From positions 1,302,001 to 1,366,000 of the forward strand of contig OZ244916.1 in NCBI GenBank assembly GCA_965221835.1: a DNA stretch of 64,000 nucleotides, read 5' to 3'. The notes beneath the pieces are model-generated. The model did not search any database. It was not told the DNA's origin and saw nothing but the letters and a program-made list of their open reading frames with translations. Made by a program: the position numbers and the translations under genes. This DNA is from Persebacter sp965221835 (GTDB lineage Bacteria > Pseudomonadota > Gammaproteobacteria > Tethybacterales > Persebacteraceae). This document shows, one piece after another, positions 16,899 through 25,018 of this stretch (positions are counted from its first letter, which is position 1; each line of letters starts with the position of its first letter).

Positions 16899-17645
16899 GT
16901 TTTTCTTTTGCATTTTCGCGAATTTCCAATCGGAACGCGAGGACAATTGCCCGCTTAATTTCATTGGTACACAAAACGGCGGACTTGCGCCCGGCGGAGA
17001 ATCGGGACCGCATTTCGCCTCTCCATGTTCGTACCAAACAGCGGAAATGAACGCGATGAGGGCGGCGGCAAAAACTATCTGACCGGCAAACCAAAACTTT
17101 CTTTTAAATATTCCCAGCATTCTTCCGCCGAAATATATCCAGCACCAGGAAACAAAAATGGCGAACCCCGGCAATACAATAATACCGTTATAAAAATTAA
17201 AACCTCTGCGGTTAATTTCGGTGTCGCGCAACTCCGCCGCAAAATACAGCCACAACGGAATTGCGAAACCCGCTGCAATCCACGCCGCCGTGTGCCGTTG
17301 TTGCGCGATGTTCGGACGCGAACGGGCGTATTTTCCGGTGCCGGGAGCGAAATCGTTGTCGGGTATTTTTATACTGAAGTCCCAACGGGCGAAATGCCCG
17401 AAACCGAAAGGCGGAAGTTTTCCCGAATCGCACCGGCAGGCACAATCCGCCGCGAAAATCGCCCCCACCGCCGCAATTAAAATGTCACGCCCATTCAAGC
17501 CGAGCCAATAGGACGACAAAACCGATGCAACGCCCGTCGCCATCGCCACAACGCCGCTCATCGGCGACACTTTATAACTGTCGTACAATAAGCCCACAAA
17601 GATGAACGCGGAAATGCCGAATACTTTCAGTACGTCCCAATTCAT
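16833..17645 (-). CDS. Hypothetical multi-pass membrane protein, 3' end overlapping tmRNA
   Basis: A 270-residue protein, not recognised. Hydrophobic segments are visible near residues 8-22, 30-48, 57-66, 122-137, 154-172 and 184-200, separated by charged loops. It starts MNWDVLKVFGISAFIFVGLL 21 bp before the end of thrS on the same strand. The final 21 codons (WWRRGELNPRPRVLHSRRLH) are antisense to the tmRNA acceptor/T-arm region, a familiar artefact-like peptide. The true C terminus thus runs into the RNA gene, or the gene has lost its own stop codon. Transport or envelope function is only a guess. Confidence 0.65.
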   Translation of the reverse strand: MNWDVLKVFGISAFIFVGLLYDSYKVSPMSGVVAMATGVASVLSSYWLGLNGRDILIAAVGAIFAADCACRCDSGKLPPFGFGHFARWDFSIKIPDNDFAPGTGKYARSRPNIAQQRHTAAWIAAGFAIPLWLYFAAELRDTEINRRGFNFYNGIIVLPGFAIFVSWCWIYFGGRMLGIFKRKFWFAGQIVFAAALIAFISAVWYEHGEAKCGPDSPPGASPPFCVPMKLSGQLSSRSDWKFAKMQKKNWWRRGELNPRPRVLHSRRLHA

Positions 17646-17666
17646 TTGCAGACAAAACCCCGCGAA

Positions 17667-19598
17667 TTATGCAGGCGGATGCGATTCTTTGCGCAACAAT
17701 TCAATTGCGGATTCCAAAGACATTGCGATGTTTTTGTTTTCGCCGAGACGGCGCAATGATACGCCGCCGCTGTCGGCTTCGTTTCGTCCCAGCGCGAGAA
17801 TAATCGGCACTTTTGCCGCCGAATGTTCGCGTACTTTGTAATGAATTTTTTCGTTGCGCAAATCGCACACCGCGCGCAATCCGGCGTTTTGTAAGGCGGC
17901 GCAAACTTTTTGCGCGTGCGCATCCGCATCCGATACGATTGTCGCGCAAACGACTTGCAGCGGCGACAACCACAACGGCAGCCGCCCGGCGTGATGTTCC
18001 AGCAAAATGCCGATAAACCGTTCAAACGAACCGACAATCGCGCGATGACACATAACCGGACGAACGCGTTTCCCGTCCGCATCCGTATATTCCGCCCCCA
18101 ATCGTTCGGGCAACACAAAATCCACTTGCCATGTGCCGCATTGCCATTCGCGTCCGATGGCATCGCGCAAAACAAATTCAAGTTTCGGACCGTAAAACGC
18201 GCCTTCGCCGGGATTCATTTCATATTTTACTTTCGCCCGTTCGCAAGCGATTCGCAACGCGTTTTCGGCGCGATCCCACACCGCATCTTCGCCCGCCCGC
18301 ACCGGCGGACGGTCGGCAAAACGAATGCGAAACGATTCAAAACCGAAATCCGCATACACCGACGAAAGCAACTTCATAAACGCTGCGGTCTCGTCCGCGA
18401 TTTGCGAATCGGTGCAAAAAATATGCGCATCATCTTGCACGAAGTTGCGAACGCGCATCAATCCGTGCAATGCACCGGACGGTTCGGCGCGATGACACGA
18501 ACCGAATTCGGACATACGCAGCGGCAAATCGCGATAACTTTTCGCGCCGCGTTTGTAAATTTCCACATGGCACGGGCAGTTCATCGGTTTCAGCGCGAAA
18601 ATGCGCGTATCATTCGGGTTTTCGGCGTAATCGCGCAAAGCATCTTCGTTTTCGGCGAGGTACATATTGTCGCGAAACTTTTCCCAATGCCCGGACGCTT
18701 CCCACAATTTTCGGTCGACGAGTTGCGGCGTTTTAACTTCGGAATAACCGGCAGCGCGTTGACGGCGGCGCATGTAATCTTCCAAAATGCGATACAAACG
18801 CCATCCCTTGTCGTGCCAGAATGCCGCACCCGCCGCCTCTTCCTGAAAATGAAAAAGCGCCATTTCGCGTCCGAGTTTGCGATGGTCGCGTTTTGCGGCT
18901 TCTTCCAGCATCCGCAAATGCGCGCGCAACTCCTTGCCGTCTCGCCATGCAGTGCCGTAAATTCGCTGCAATTGCGGACGGCGCGAATCGCCTCGCCAAT
19001 AACTACCGGCGACATGCGTGAGTTTGAACGCATCGCCGACATCGCCGGTATGCCGCATGTGCGGACCGCGACACAAATCCAAAAAATCGCCCTGCCGATA
19101 AAACGACACTTCCGCCGCCGCATCAATCGCATCCAACAATTCCAATTTAAACGGACTATTTTGATAATGCGTGCGGGCGGCATCTCGCGTCCACACTTCG
19201 CGGCGAATGGGAATTTTTTGCGCCGCCAATTCGCGCATGCGCTTTTCCAACTTTTCCAAATCTTCGGGCGTAAACGGCGTTTCGCGGAAAAAATCGTAAT
19301 AAAATCCGTTGGCAGTCGCCGGTCCGATAGTCGGTTGCGCATCCGGAAAAAGTTGCGCCGCCGCTTGCGCCAACAAATGCGCGCAATCGTGACGAATCAG
19401 CGGCAACGCATCTTCATCTTCGCGGCGGACAAATTCCAGAACGCAATCGGCGGACGGCGGCAAATAAATATCGCGCAACTCGCCGTTAATTTTGCAGGCA
19501 ACGGCAGCGCGTTCCGCCCCCGCCGCAATATCGGCGACAGACGCCCCCGAATCTGCAACACGCCGCTCCCCGCAAATCATCACCGAAATTTCAGACAT
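17667..19598 (-). CDS. thrS: Threonyl-tRNA synthetase
   Basis: A 643-residue class II synthetase. Domains in order are an N-terminal TGS domain, an editing domain with the HDCAHLLAQA zinc-type motif, the catalytic core (GYSEVKTPQLVDRKLWEASG; MNCPCHVEIYKR; MRVRNFVQDDAHIFC) and an anticodon-binding domain from about LPLWLSPLQVVC. Zinc ligands of the catalytic site (Cys in CPCH, later His) are kept. The ATG at 19598 is chosen because a perfect TATAAT lies 6 nt upstream; an earlier in-frame ATG would add ten unlikely residues. No infC follows, unlike in many bacteria. Confidence 0.96.
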   Translation of the reverse strand: MSEISVMICGERRVADSGASVADIAAGAERAAVACKINGELRDIYLPPSADCVLEFVRREDEDALPLIRHDCAHLLAQAAAQLFPDAQPTIGPATANGFYYDFFRETPFTPEDLEKLEKRMRELAAQKIPIRREVWTRDAARTHYQNSPFKLELLDAIDAAAEVSFYRQGDFLDLCRGPHMRHTGDVGDAFKLTHVAGSYWRGDSRRPQLQRIYGTAWRDGKELRAHLRMLEEAAKRDHRKLGREMALFHFQEEAAGAAFWHDKGWRLYRILEDYMRRRQRAAGYSEVKTPQLVDRKLWEASGHWEKFRDNMYLAENEDALRDYAENPNDTRIFALKPMNCPCHVEIYKRGAKSYRDLPLRMSEFGSCHRAEPSGALHGLMRVRNFVQDDAHIFCTDSQIADETAAFMKLLSSVYADFGFESFRIRFADRPPVRAGEDAVWDRAENALRIACERAKVKYEMNPGEGAFYGPKLEFVLRDAIGREWQCGTWQVDFVLPERLGAEYTDADGKRVRPVMCHRAIVGSFERFIGILLEHHAGRLPLWLSPLQVVCATIVSDADAHAQKVCAALQNAGLRAVCDLRNEKIHYKVREHSAAKVPIILALGRNEADSGGVSLRRLGENKNIAMSLESAIELLRKESHPPA

Positions 19599-19604
19599 GG
19601 CGGA

Positions 19605-19610
19605 ATTATA
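19605..19610 (-). promoter_or_regulatory. -10 hexamer (TATAAT) 6 nt before thrS
   Basis: Minus strand TTGCTATAATTCCGCCATG. The hexamer ends 6 nt before the start codon and no ribosome-binding site is present, pointing to a leaderless mRNA. Confidence 0.65.
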
Positions 19611-19739
19611 GCAACATTGCCGCCGCAACAGAATCGGATGCGGCGATTAGAATCCGCAAAAACTTTCGCGCGAACGGGAATTACTTTTTTCGCCGTCTTT
19701 TCGTTCTTTGTCGTTTGCGGGGGCGGGGCGTTGGCGTGA

Positions 19740-19745
19740 TATACT
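19740..19745 (+). promoter_or_regulatory. -10 hexamer (TATACT) 6 nt before lipA
   Basis: GATATACTTATTAAATG has TATACT, then exactly 6 nt, then the lipA ATG. No Shine-Dalgarno is present. Confidence 0.6.
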
Positions 19746-19751
19746 TATTAA

Positions 19752-20693
19752 ATGGAAAAAATCGGCAGACAACGGGGCGACGACAAAACGCGGCGCAATC
19801 CGATTCCCATTGTACCGGCGGAAACTTTGCTCAAAAAACCGCCGTGGATTCGCGCGCGCGCACCGCACAACCGGCGTTTTTCCGAAATTAAACAAATCTT
19901 GCGAAAGCACCGCCTGCATTCGGTTTGCGAAGAAGCATCGTGTCCGAATATCGGCGAATGTTTCGGCAAAGGGACGGCGACTTTTATGATTCTCGGCGAT
20001 CTTTGCACGCGCCGATGCCCGTTTTGCGATGTCGCACACGGACGACCGGAACCGCCGGATGCACACGAACCCGAAAATCTCGCGCGCGTTATTGCCGAAT
20101 TACGCTTGCGTTATGTCGTCATCACCAGCGTCGACCGCGACGATCTCAAAGACGGCGGCGCGGGGCATTTTGCCGAATGTATTGCCGCCGCCCGTGCTGC
20201 ATCGCCCGCACTAAAAATAGAAATTCTCGCGCCCGATTTTCGCGGACGACTCGCGCGGGCGTTAGACGCGTTGTCGCATTCGCCGCCGGATGTTTTCAAT
20301 CACAACTTGGAAACAGTGCCGCGTTTATATCCGCGCGCCCGTCCGGGGGCGGATTATGCGCATTCGCTCAATCTCATCGCCGAATTCAAAAAAATGTTTC
20401 CGCAAACGCCGACCAAATCGGGGCTGATGGTCGGACTCGGCGAAACGGACGAAGAAATTTACGAAGTTCTCGCCGATTTGCGCCGCCACAACACCGATAT
20501 GCTGACGGTCGGACAATATCTGCAACCGTCTCGCGGACATTTGCCGGTAGAAAGATTCGTGCCGCCGCCGATATTTGATGATTACAAAAAACGCGCAGAC
20601 ACGCTGGGTTTTCTCCACGCCGCCTGCGGTCCGCTCGTCCGTTCTTCCTATCACGCCGATGTACAGGCGGAAGAAGTGTTGGCGGCGAATTAA
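19752..20693 (+). CDS. lipA: Lipoyl synthase (radical SAM)
   Basis: A 313-residue enzyme inserting two sulfurs into octanoyl groups on lipoyl domains. It shows both iron-sulfur cluster motifs: the auxiliary CEEASCPNIGEC and the radical-SAM CTRRCPFCD. VFNHNLETVPRLYPRAR and MVGLGETDEE are also diagnostic, and the C terminus ends with the usual RSSYHADVQAE segment bearing the conserved Ser. It is monocistronic here; lipB is not adjacent. The start is supported by the 6-nt spacing to a -10 element. Confidence 0.97.
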   Translation: MEKIGRQRGDDKTRRNPIPIVPAETLLKKPPWIRARAPHNRRFSEIKQILRKHRLHSVCEEASCPNIGECFGKGTATFMILGDLCTRRCPFCDVAHGRPEPPDAHEPENLARVIAELRLRYVVITSVDRDDLKDGGAGHFAECIAAARAASPALKIEILAPDFRGRLARALDALSHSPPDVFNHNLETVPRLYPRARPGADYAHSLNLIAEFKKMFPQTPTKSGLMVGLGETDEEIYEVLADLRRHNTDMLTVGQYLQPSRGHLPVERFVPPPIFDDYKKRADTLGFLHAACGPLVRSSYHADVQAEEVLAAN

Positions 20694-20743
20694 AAATTTA
20701 TGTCATATTTTGCAAGTTTGTACAACACGGCGGGAAAAGCGAA

Positions 20744-21382
20744 ATGAATGATTTTTTGGAAAAAGTGCGCGAAAACAAAAAATGTTTGCGAGAATGGATG
20801 CGGGAATCCGTCATTCAATTGGATGATACCGTGGTGCGGTGTTTTCCCATAATGTTTGGGAAGGAATGGTTGGTTAAAATGCGCAATTTCCCGACCGAGT
20901 CGCGCACCAAATTGTTGACATACATATTCAATCACGCTCTGGACGAAACAGCGGAACGTCTGGGGATTAATTATGCTCCGGCGAAAAGCGGGGACGACTG
21001 TTTTGCTTGCCACCTGTTCAATTACCAAGTGCGAAAAAAATTGTCCATGGGAAAATCCACGGACTCTTTCGCATCCGGAGCGAAAAACAATAAAAATAAC
21101 CCTAATATCGTCTTGGCGGTAAACATATCCGCCGATAATCGGACTTGGGAATCGGAGGCGGTTTTTGCCGGTGTTATAGATTTAACCGTCGCTCAACATC
21201 CGGAGACAAAGTGGTATACCGGCGGTACTAACCACGCCCCGTTGAAGATACATAAACAAGACATTGGAGTCATCGTTCCTGTCTACGGACAAATTTCTCC
21301 CAAAGATAAATTTATTCATTTAGAACGTTATTCTCTTTCCGTTAAAAAGAGGCAGTATGCGCAAAACCATCCAACCGGATAA
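20744..21382 (+). CDS. Putative restriction endonuclease of a type II R-M pair
   Basis: A 212-residue protein without a confidently recognised fold. The assignment rests on its place: it overlaps the following DNA methyltransferase by 26 bp on the same strand. It starts MNDFLEKVRENKKCLREWMR. A segment KSGDDCFACHLFNYQVRKK is where a PD-(D/E)XK core might lie, but the expected Glu-x-Lys reads QVR, so this is tentative and the enzyme could be altered or of another fold. Codon use is more AT-rich than in lipA, consistent with acquisition. Confidence 0.55.
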   Translation: MNDFLEKVRENKKCLREWMRESVIQLDDTVVRCFPIMFGKEWLVKMRNFPTESRTKLLTYIFNHALDETAERLGINYAPAKSGDDCFACHLFNYQVRKKLSMGKSTDSFASGAKNNKNNPNIVLAVNISADNRTWESEAVFAGVIDLTVAQHPETKWYTGGTNHAPLKIHKQDIGVIVPVYGQISPKDKFIHLERYSLSVKKRQYAQNHPTG

Positions 21383-22193
21383 CATTTACAACTCCTGCTG
21401 TTTGTCGGGAATGAAAAAAATGGAAAATGAAACTGTGGATTTGGCGGTGACTTCGCCGCCGTACGATGACATGCGCGATTATCATAATAACTCCGCATGG
21501 AACTACGATTTTTTTCGGCAAGTCGCCGATGAAATGACGCGCGTGTTAAAACCCGGCGGCGTGATTGTTTGGAATGTCAACGACCAGACAATTAACGGCG
21601 GCAAAACCGGCAGCAGTTTTCGGCAGGCGTTATATTTTATGGACGAATGCGGATTGCGTTTGCACGACACGATGATTTACGAAAAAACCGGAGTCGCGTT
21701 CGCGTCCGGTCCGCATTCGGTGCGCTATACGCAAAAGTTTGAATTCGTTTTTGTTTTATCAAAAGGCAAACCGAAGGCGATTCATCTGATACAAGACAAA
21801 CCAAACAAATGGGCGGGCGCGCAAAGTTGGGGGACGGCATCCGCGCGCAAAACCAGCGGCGAAATCCAAAAAGCAAACAGCAAAACCAAACCCGTCCGCG
21901 AATTCGGCGTGCGCAACAACATTTGGCGCATTAAAAATTCGGGCGGTTTCGGACAAAAAAACAAAAACGCCTACAAACATCCGGCGACAATGCCGGAAGA
22001 GTTGGCGCGCGGACACATTATTTCGTGGAGCGATCCCGGCGATGTCGTATTGGATCCGTTTCTCGGTTCCGGCACAACGGCGCGAGTAGCAAAAGCGGAG
22101 GGACGCCGCTACATCGGTTTTGAGATTGACCGCGAATACTTCGCCCTCGCCCGCAAAATGCTAACCGGCAAACAACGGGAAATGAAAATTTAA
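21357..22193 (+). CDS. DNA methyltransferase (N4-cytosine or N6-adenine, beta class)
   Basis: A 278-residue amino-methyltransferase. The catalytic motif IV, TSPPYDDMRDY, lies near residue 32 and the AdoMet motif I, DPFLGSGTT, near residue 233. This IV-before-I order defines the beta class. The S/T-P-P-Y form is found in both N4mC and N6mA enzymes, with SPPY leaning to N4mC. The target sequence cannot be read. It forms a pair with the overlapping upstream gene, presumably its cognate nuclease. Confidence 0.9.
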   Translation: MRKTIQPDNIYNSCCLSGMKKMENETVDLAVTSPPYDDMRDYHNNSAWNYDFFRQVADEMTRVLKPGGVIVWNVNDQTINGGKTGSSFRQALYFMDECGLRLHDTMIYEKTGVAFASGPHSVRYTQKFEFVFVLSKGKPKAIHLIQDKPNKWAGAQSWGTASARKTSGEIQKANSKTKPVREFGVRNNIWRIKNSGGFGQKNKNAYKHPATMPEELARGHIISWSDPGDVVLDPFLGSGTTARVAKAEGRRYIGFEIDREYFALARKMLTGKQREMKI

Positions 22194-22226
22194 TTTTTTT
22201 TGTTCTAATTTGCTACAATCGCCGTG

Positions 22227-22541
22227 ATGACCCGCGAGATATTTGTAGACATTGTTCTGACCGCCGCCGCTGCGGGAGTGGGGGCGGTTGCAGTTCTGGT
22301 TGCGTTGGCGACCATCGGCGGCTGGATATGGTTTAACCGCGCCGTCCGAAAAACAGCCCGGGAAACCGCGCAGACGAGTGCAGAAGAAAAAATGCGCGAA
22401 TTCATCTCCGAATCGAATATTCGCCAAATGCTCGCGGAGGCGGTCGCCAAGGAAGCGAATGTGCTATACTCCGATATGGACAGGTCGCCGATGCACAAAT
22501 TCGGCGATTTGGCAAAAGAAAGGGGACAAAACGATGAGTGA
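22227..22541 (+). CDS. Small single-pass membrane protein
   Basis: A 104-residue protein with one N-terminal transmembrane segment (IVLTAAAAGVGAVAVLVALA, continuing into TIGGWIWF) and a charged, helical cytoplasmic tail. A TACAAT hexamer at 22214-22219 lies 7 nt before the ATG. The 3' end overlaps the next start codon by 8 bp, so it is translationally coupled to the ImmA/IrrE-type peptidase. No family was recognised. Within this island it could be a partner or target of that peptidase, but this is inference only. Confidence 0.7.
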   Translation: MTREIFVDIVLTAAAAGVGAVAVLVALATIGGWIWFNRAVRKTARETAQTSAEEKMREFISESNIRQMLAEAVAKEANVLYSDMDRSPMHKFGDLAKERGQNDE

Positions 22542-23022
22542 ATTTCGCCATCACAAACTTTCCGGCGAAGACAACGCGCGGATTGACAAATTTCAAGAAT
22601 CGCTTCCCGACAAACCGGTGCCGGTCGCAGAATTGGCGGAAGATTTCGGGCTGGATGTATGGCGCGCGAAACTGCCGCCGGGCGTTTCCGGTGCCATTCG
22701 CCGAACGGAAAACGGCTACGCGATTTATGCCGACCGCGGCGACCCGGAAACGCGGCGGCGGTTTACTTATGCGCACGAACTCGCACATTATCTTTTGCAT
22801 CGCGAACAAATCGGCGACGGGCTGAACGAGAATGTTCTGTTTCGCAGCAACTTGGCGAACAATCTGGAAGTTGAAGCGAACAAACTCGCCGCCGACATTT
22901 TGATGCCGATGCCGATGCTGAACAAACTTGCGGAAACCCGCAAATACGGCGTGCGCGAATTGGCAGAAATTTTCGGCGTCTCCCGCGCAGCGATGCTGAT
23001 TCGCCTCGGCATTCCCGCATAA
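22534..23022 (+). CDS. ImmA/IrrE-type zinc metallopeptidase
   Basis: A 162-residue COG2856/DUF955-like protein. The zinc motif HELAH is at residues 81-85 within RRFTYAHELAHYLLHRE, followed by EVEANKLAADILMP, the second conserved block with a further Glu ligand. The C terminus (VRELAEIFGVSRAAMLIRLG) is a helix-turn-helix-like segment common in the family. Relatives cleave phage or ICE repressors, or act in stress response and toxin-antitoxin pairs. No Xre-type repressor is adjacent here; instead the preceding gene is a small membrane protein, which is unusual. Confidence 0.88.
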   Translation: MSEFRHHKLSGEDNARIDKFQESLPDKPVPVAELAEDFGLDVWRAKLPPGVSGAIRRTENGYAIYADRGDPETRRRFTYAHELAHYLLHREQIGDGLNENVLFRSNLANNLEVEANKLAADILMPMPMLNKLAETRKYGVRELAEIFGVSRAAMLIRLGIPA

Positions 23023-23105
23023 CCGAACAATCTTTTTCCGCCGATGCAAAATCGGCAAACGGGAAATTTAATTTTTTGGACGGTTTTTATTAAAAGGAAA
23101 AAATT

Positions 23106-23351
23106 ATGAAAACAGAAGAAATCGCGGAAAAAGTTTTAACATGCCCGAATTGCGGGAGCGAAGAATTTATGCTTCCCGCCGCCGCGCATGATTTTGTGCG
23201 GGTGGTCAACGGTTCCGCGCAAATTGTCCGCACCAAAGCGCACGATGGCGGGCATGATTTTTCGGAATTGATTTGCGCCGAATGCGGCGATGAAACGCCG
23301 CTTAACGAGACGGGCGACAAGTTTGACTTTTCGGCATCGCCCCAAAATTAA
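23106..23351 (+). CDS. Small zinc-ribbon protein
   Basis: An 81-residue protein with two Cys pairs, LTCPNCGSEEF and ELICAECGDE, that can bind one zinc ion, separated by about 45 residues. A purine-rich AAAAGGAAAAAATT precedes the ATG as ribosome-binding site. It ends 8 bp before the converging end of the next gene. No family name can be given. Confidence 0.75.
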   Translation: MKTEEIAEKVLTCPNCGSEEFMLPAAAHDFVRVVNGSAQIVRTKAHDGGHDFSELICAECGDETPLNETGDKFDFSASPQN

Positions 23352-23358
23352 AACGGAA

Positions 23359-24074
23359 TCAGCGGGCGATTAAACCGCCCGCTTCTTTTGCGATGCGTTC
23401 AAATTCTCCGATGATGTTTTCGGTTGACAAAAATTTAACGCGCCCGCGAATGTCGTAATACAAATCCGAATCGATTTTATCCCGAAACGAATTCCGGCGG
23501 CTTTCCGGCGCGACAATGACAAAGCGCGCGTAAAAATCTTGCAATTCATGGAATTTTTCCAGCGACCGTTTCATGTCGGTCGTCATTTCAACCTCGTAAA
23601 ACGCGGACGGCATTTCGCGGCGGTTAAACCAAATTACATCTACCGTTTTCGCATGACGAAGAATTTTTTCGTAACCGAATTCCGGCAACTTCGCAAAATC
23701 AATTCGCGCGCTTATTTTTTCTGCTTCCAAAAACTTTTTGTTTTTGTCTTGCGAAGGCGCGTAAGTACGAAAATTTCGCGCCCGCCCCATTTGCAAAAGT
23801 AGACCTTGATAATAGGAATGGTTGGACTTTTGTTTTTTCGCGTCATCGGCGGTTTCGTCGTACTGGTTCGCGAATTTGTCGCGCAACTCCCGCAAACAGT
23901 CCCGGTTTTGTAAAAACGCAATTCGTCTTGTACGATTCGGCGGATGGAAGCGAACGGCGTTTTTGTACTCCATTCGGAAACATCCAGTTTTTCGTTCAAT
24001 TGCGATAAAAGCGCGATTCCGCCGAGTTTCGCAACGGCGGCGGTGACTTGTTCGATTTGCGTTTTTTGCGGCAT
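23359..24074 (-). pseudogene. Frameshifted PD-(D/E)XK-like nuclease gene
   Basis: Reading from ATG 24074 (Shine-Dalgarno AGGAAAGGA) gives an N-terminal helical domain (MPQKTQIEQVTAAVAKLGGI) that loses sense after RRIVQDELRFYKTG. The -1 frame continues sensibly (CLRELRDKFANQYDETADDA) to 23359. One missing base near 23901-23905, for example GGGG shortened to GGG, would explain it; the restored product is about 238 residues. The C-terminal half has VDVIWFNRR then SAFYEVEMTTD, the Asp and Glu-x-Glu pattern of PD-(D/E)XK proteins, so a restriction-like nuclease is plausible. It may be inactive, or the break may be a sequencing error. Confidence 0.7.
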
Positions 24075-24106
24075 GTTTTTTCCTTTCCTAAAAACTGAAA
24101 CGAAAC

Positions 24107-25018
24107 TTATTCCGCCTCTTTTTTGACGATTTTGTAGGCGGCGGCGGAATCTAAATCGCCGTTGCCGTCTGCCAGTAAATCGTGCAGGCGGGCGGCGAAC
24201 AATTTTGCGGAGGGCAGCGGGCAACCGTTCGCCGCACCGTCCGCAATTGCAATTCCCATATCTTTGGAATGCAAAGATGCCTTAAAACCCGGCGCAAAAT
24301 CGTCTTGCAACATCCGTTTACCGTGAATTTCCAAAACGCGACTTGCGGCGAAACCGCCCAATAACGCCTCCCGTGCCGCCGCCGCATCCACGCCATTTTT
24401 TTGTGCCAAAACCATCGCCTCCGCCACGCCTTCTATTGTCGCACCGATGATAATCTGATTGCACGCTTTTACCACTTGCCCCGCACCGGATGTGCCGACA
24501 AGCGTAATCGTTTTCCCGGCAGCCCGCAACAGCGGCAATGCGCGCGCGAAGGCATTCGCATCGCCGCCCGCCATAATCGTCAATGCGCCGTCTATCGCGC
24601 CGCGTTGTCCGCCTGAAACGGGCGTATCCAAAAAGAATATATTTTTTTTCGCCAACTCCGCCGCGATTTTGCGCGCGGTTTGCGGCGCGATTGTGGACAT
24701 ATCAATTACAATGCCGCCTGCGCGCATGCCGTGCGCGATTCCGTTTTCGCCGAGTACGATTTCTTCCACATCGGGAGAATCGGAAACATTTAGCACAATC
24801 GCATCGCATTTTTCGGCGAGGGCGCGCGGCGAATCGTCCGCCGGAATGTCGCAAAATTCTTCATGCGCTGCCAAAGTTTGCGGATTGCGGGCGAAAACGC
24901 GCAACGAAAAACCGGCGGCGGAAAAATTTTTGGCAACCGGCGCGCCCATAATGCCGAGTCCGATGCAACCGACAACGGAATCGGCGGGCGACAACGGCGG
25001 AAACGAATCGCGATTCAT
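24107..25018 (-). CDS. NAD(P)-dependent beta-hydroxyacid dehydrogenase (tartronate semialdehyde reductase-like)
   Basis: A 303-residue member of the 3-hydroxyisobutyrate dehydrogenase family. The Rossmann motif is GCIGLGIMGAPVAKN, the substrate-binding block DTPVSGGQRGAIDGALTIM, and the catalytic Lys lies in GQVVKACNQIIIG. GarR/GlxR-type enzymes reduce tartronate semialdehyde to glycerate and would pair logically with the glycolate oxidase genes at 54-56.5 kb, but 3-hydroxyisobutyrate dehydrogenase cannot be excluded. It overlaps apaH by 4 bp (ATGA) as the last gene of EamA-apaH-garR. Confidence 0.85.
   Translation of the reverse strand: MNRDSFPPLSPADSVVGCIGLGIMGAPVAKNFSAAGFSLRVFARNPQTLAAHEEFCDIPADDSPRALAEKCDAIVLNVSDSPDVEEIVLGENGIAHGMRAGGIVIDMSTIAPQTARKIAAELAKKNIFFLDTPVSGGQRGAIDGALTIMAGGDANAFARALPLLRAAGKTITLVGTSGAGQVVKACNQIIIGATIEGVAEAMVLAQKNGVDAAAAREALLGGFAASRVLEIHGKRMLQDDFAPGFKASLHSKDMGIAIADGAANGCPLPSAKLFAARLHDLLADGNGDLDSAAAYKIVKKEAE

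Noticed and set aside
16762..17094. Small minus-strand frame covering the tmRNA 3' end, with a GGIEPPSASPTQP-like peptide
   Set aside because: This is the well-known false peptide from reading a tRNA-like 3' end backwards.
17910..19739. 609-codon open frame antisense to thrS
   Set aside because: It is the mirror of a highly biased real gene; no family motif is visible and thrS is certain. Similar long antisense frames oppose ilvB, gor and surface paralog 3.
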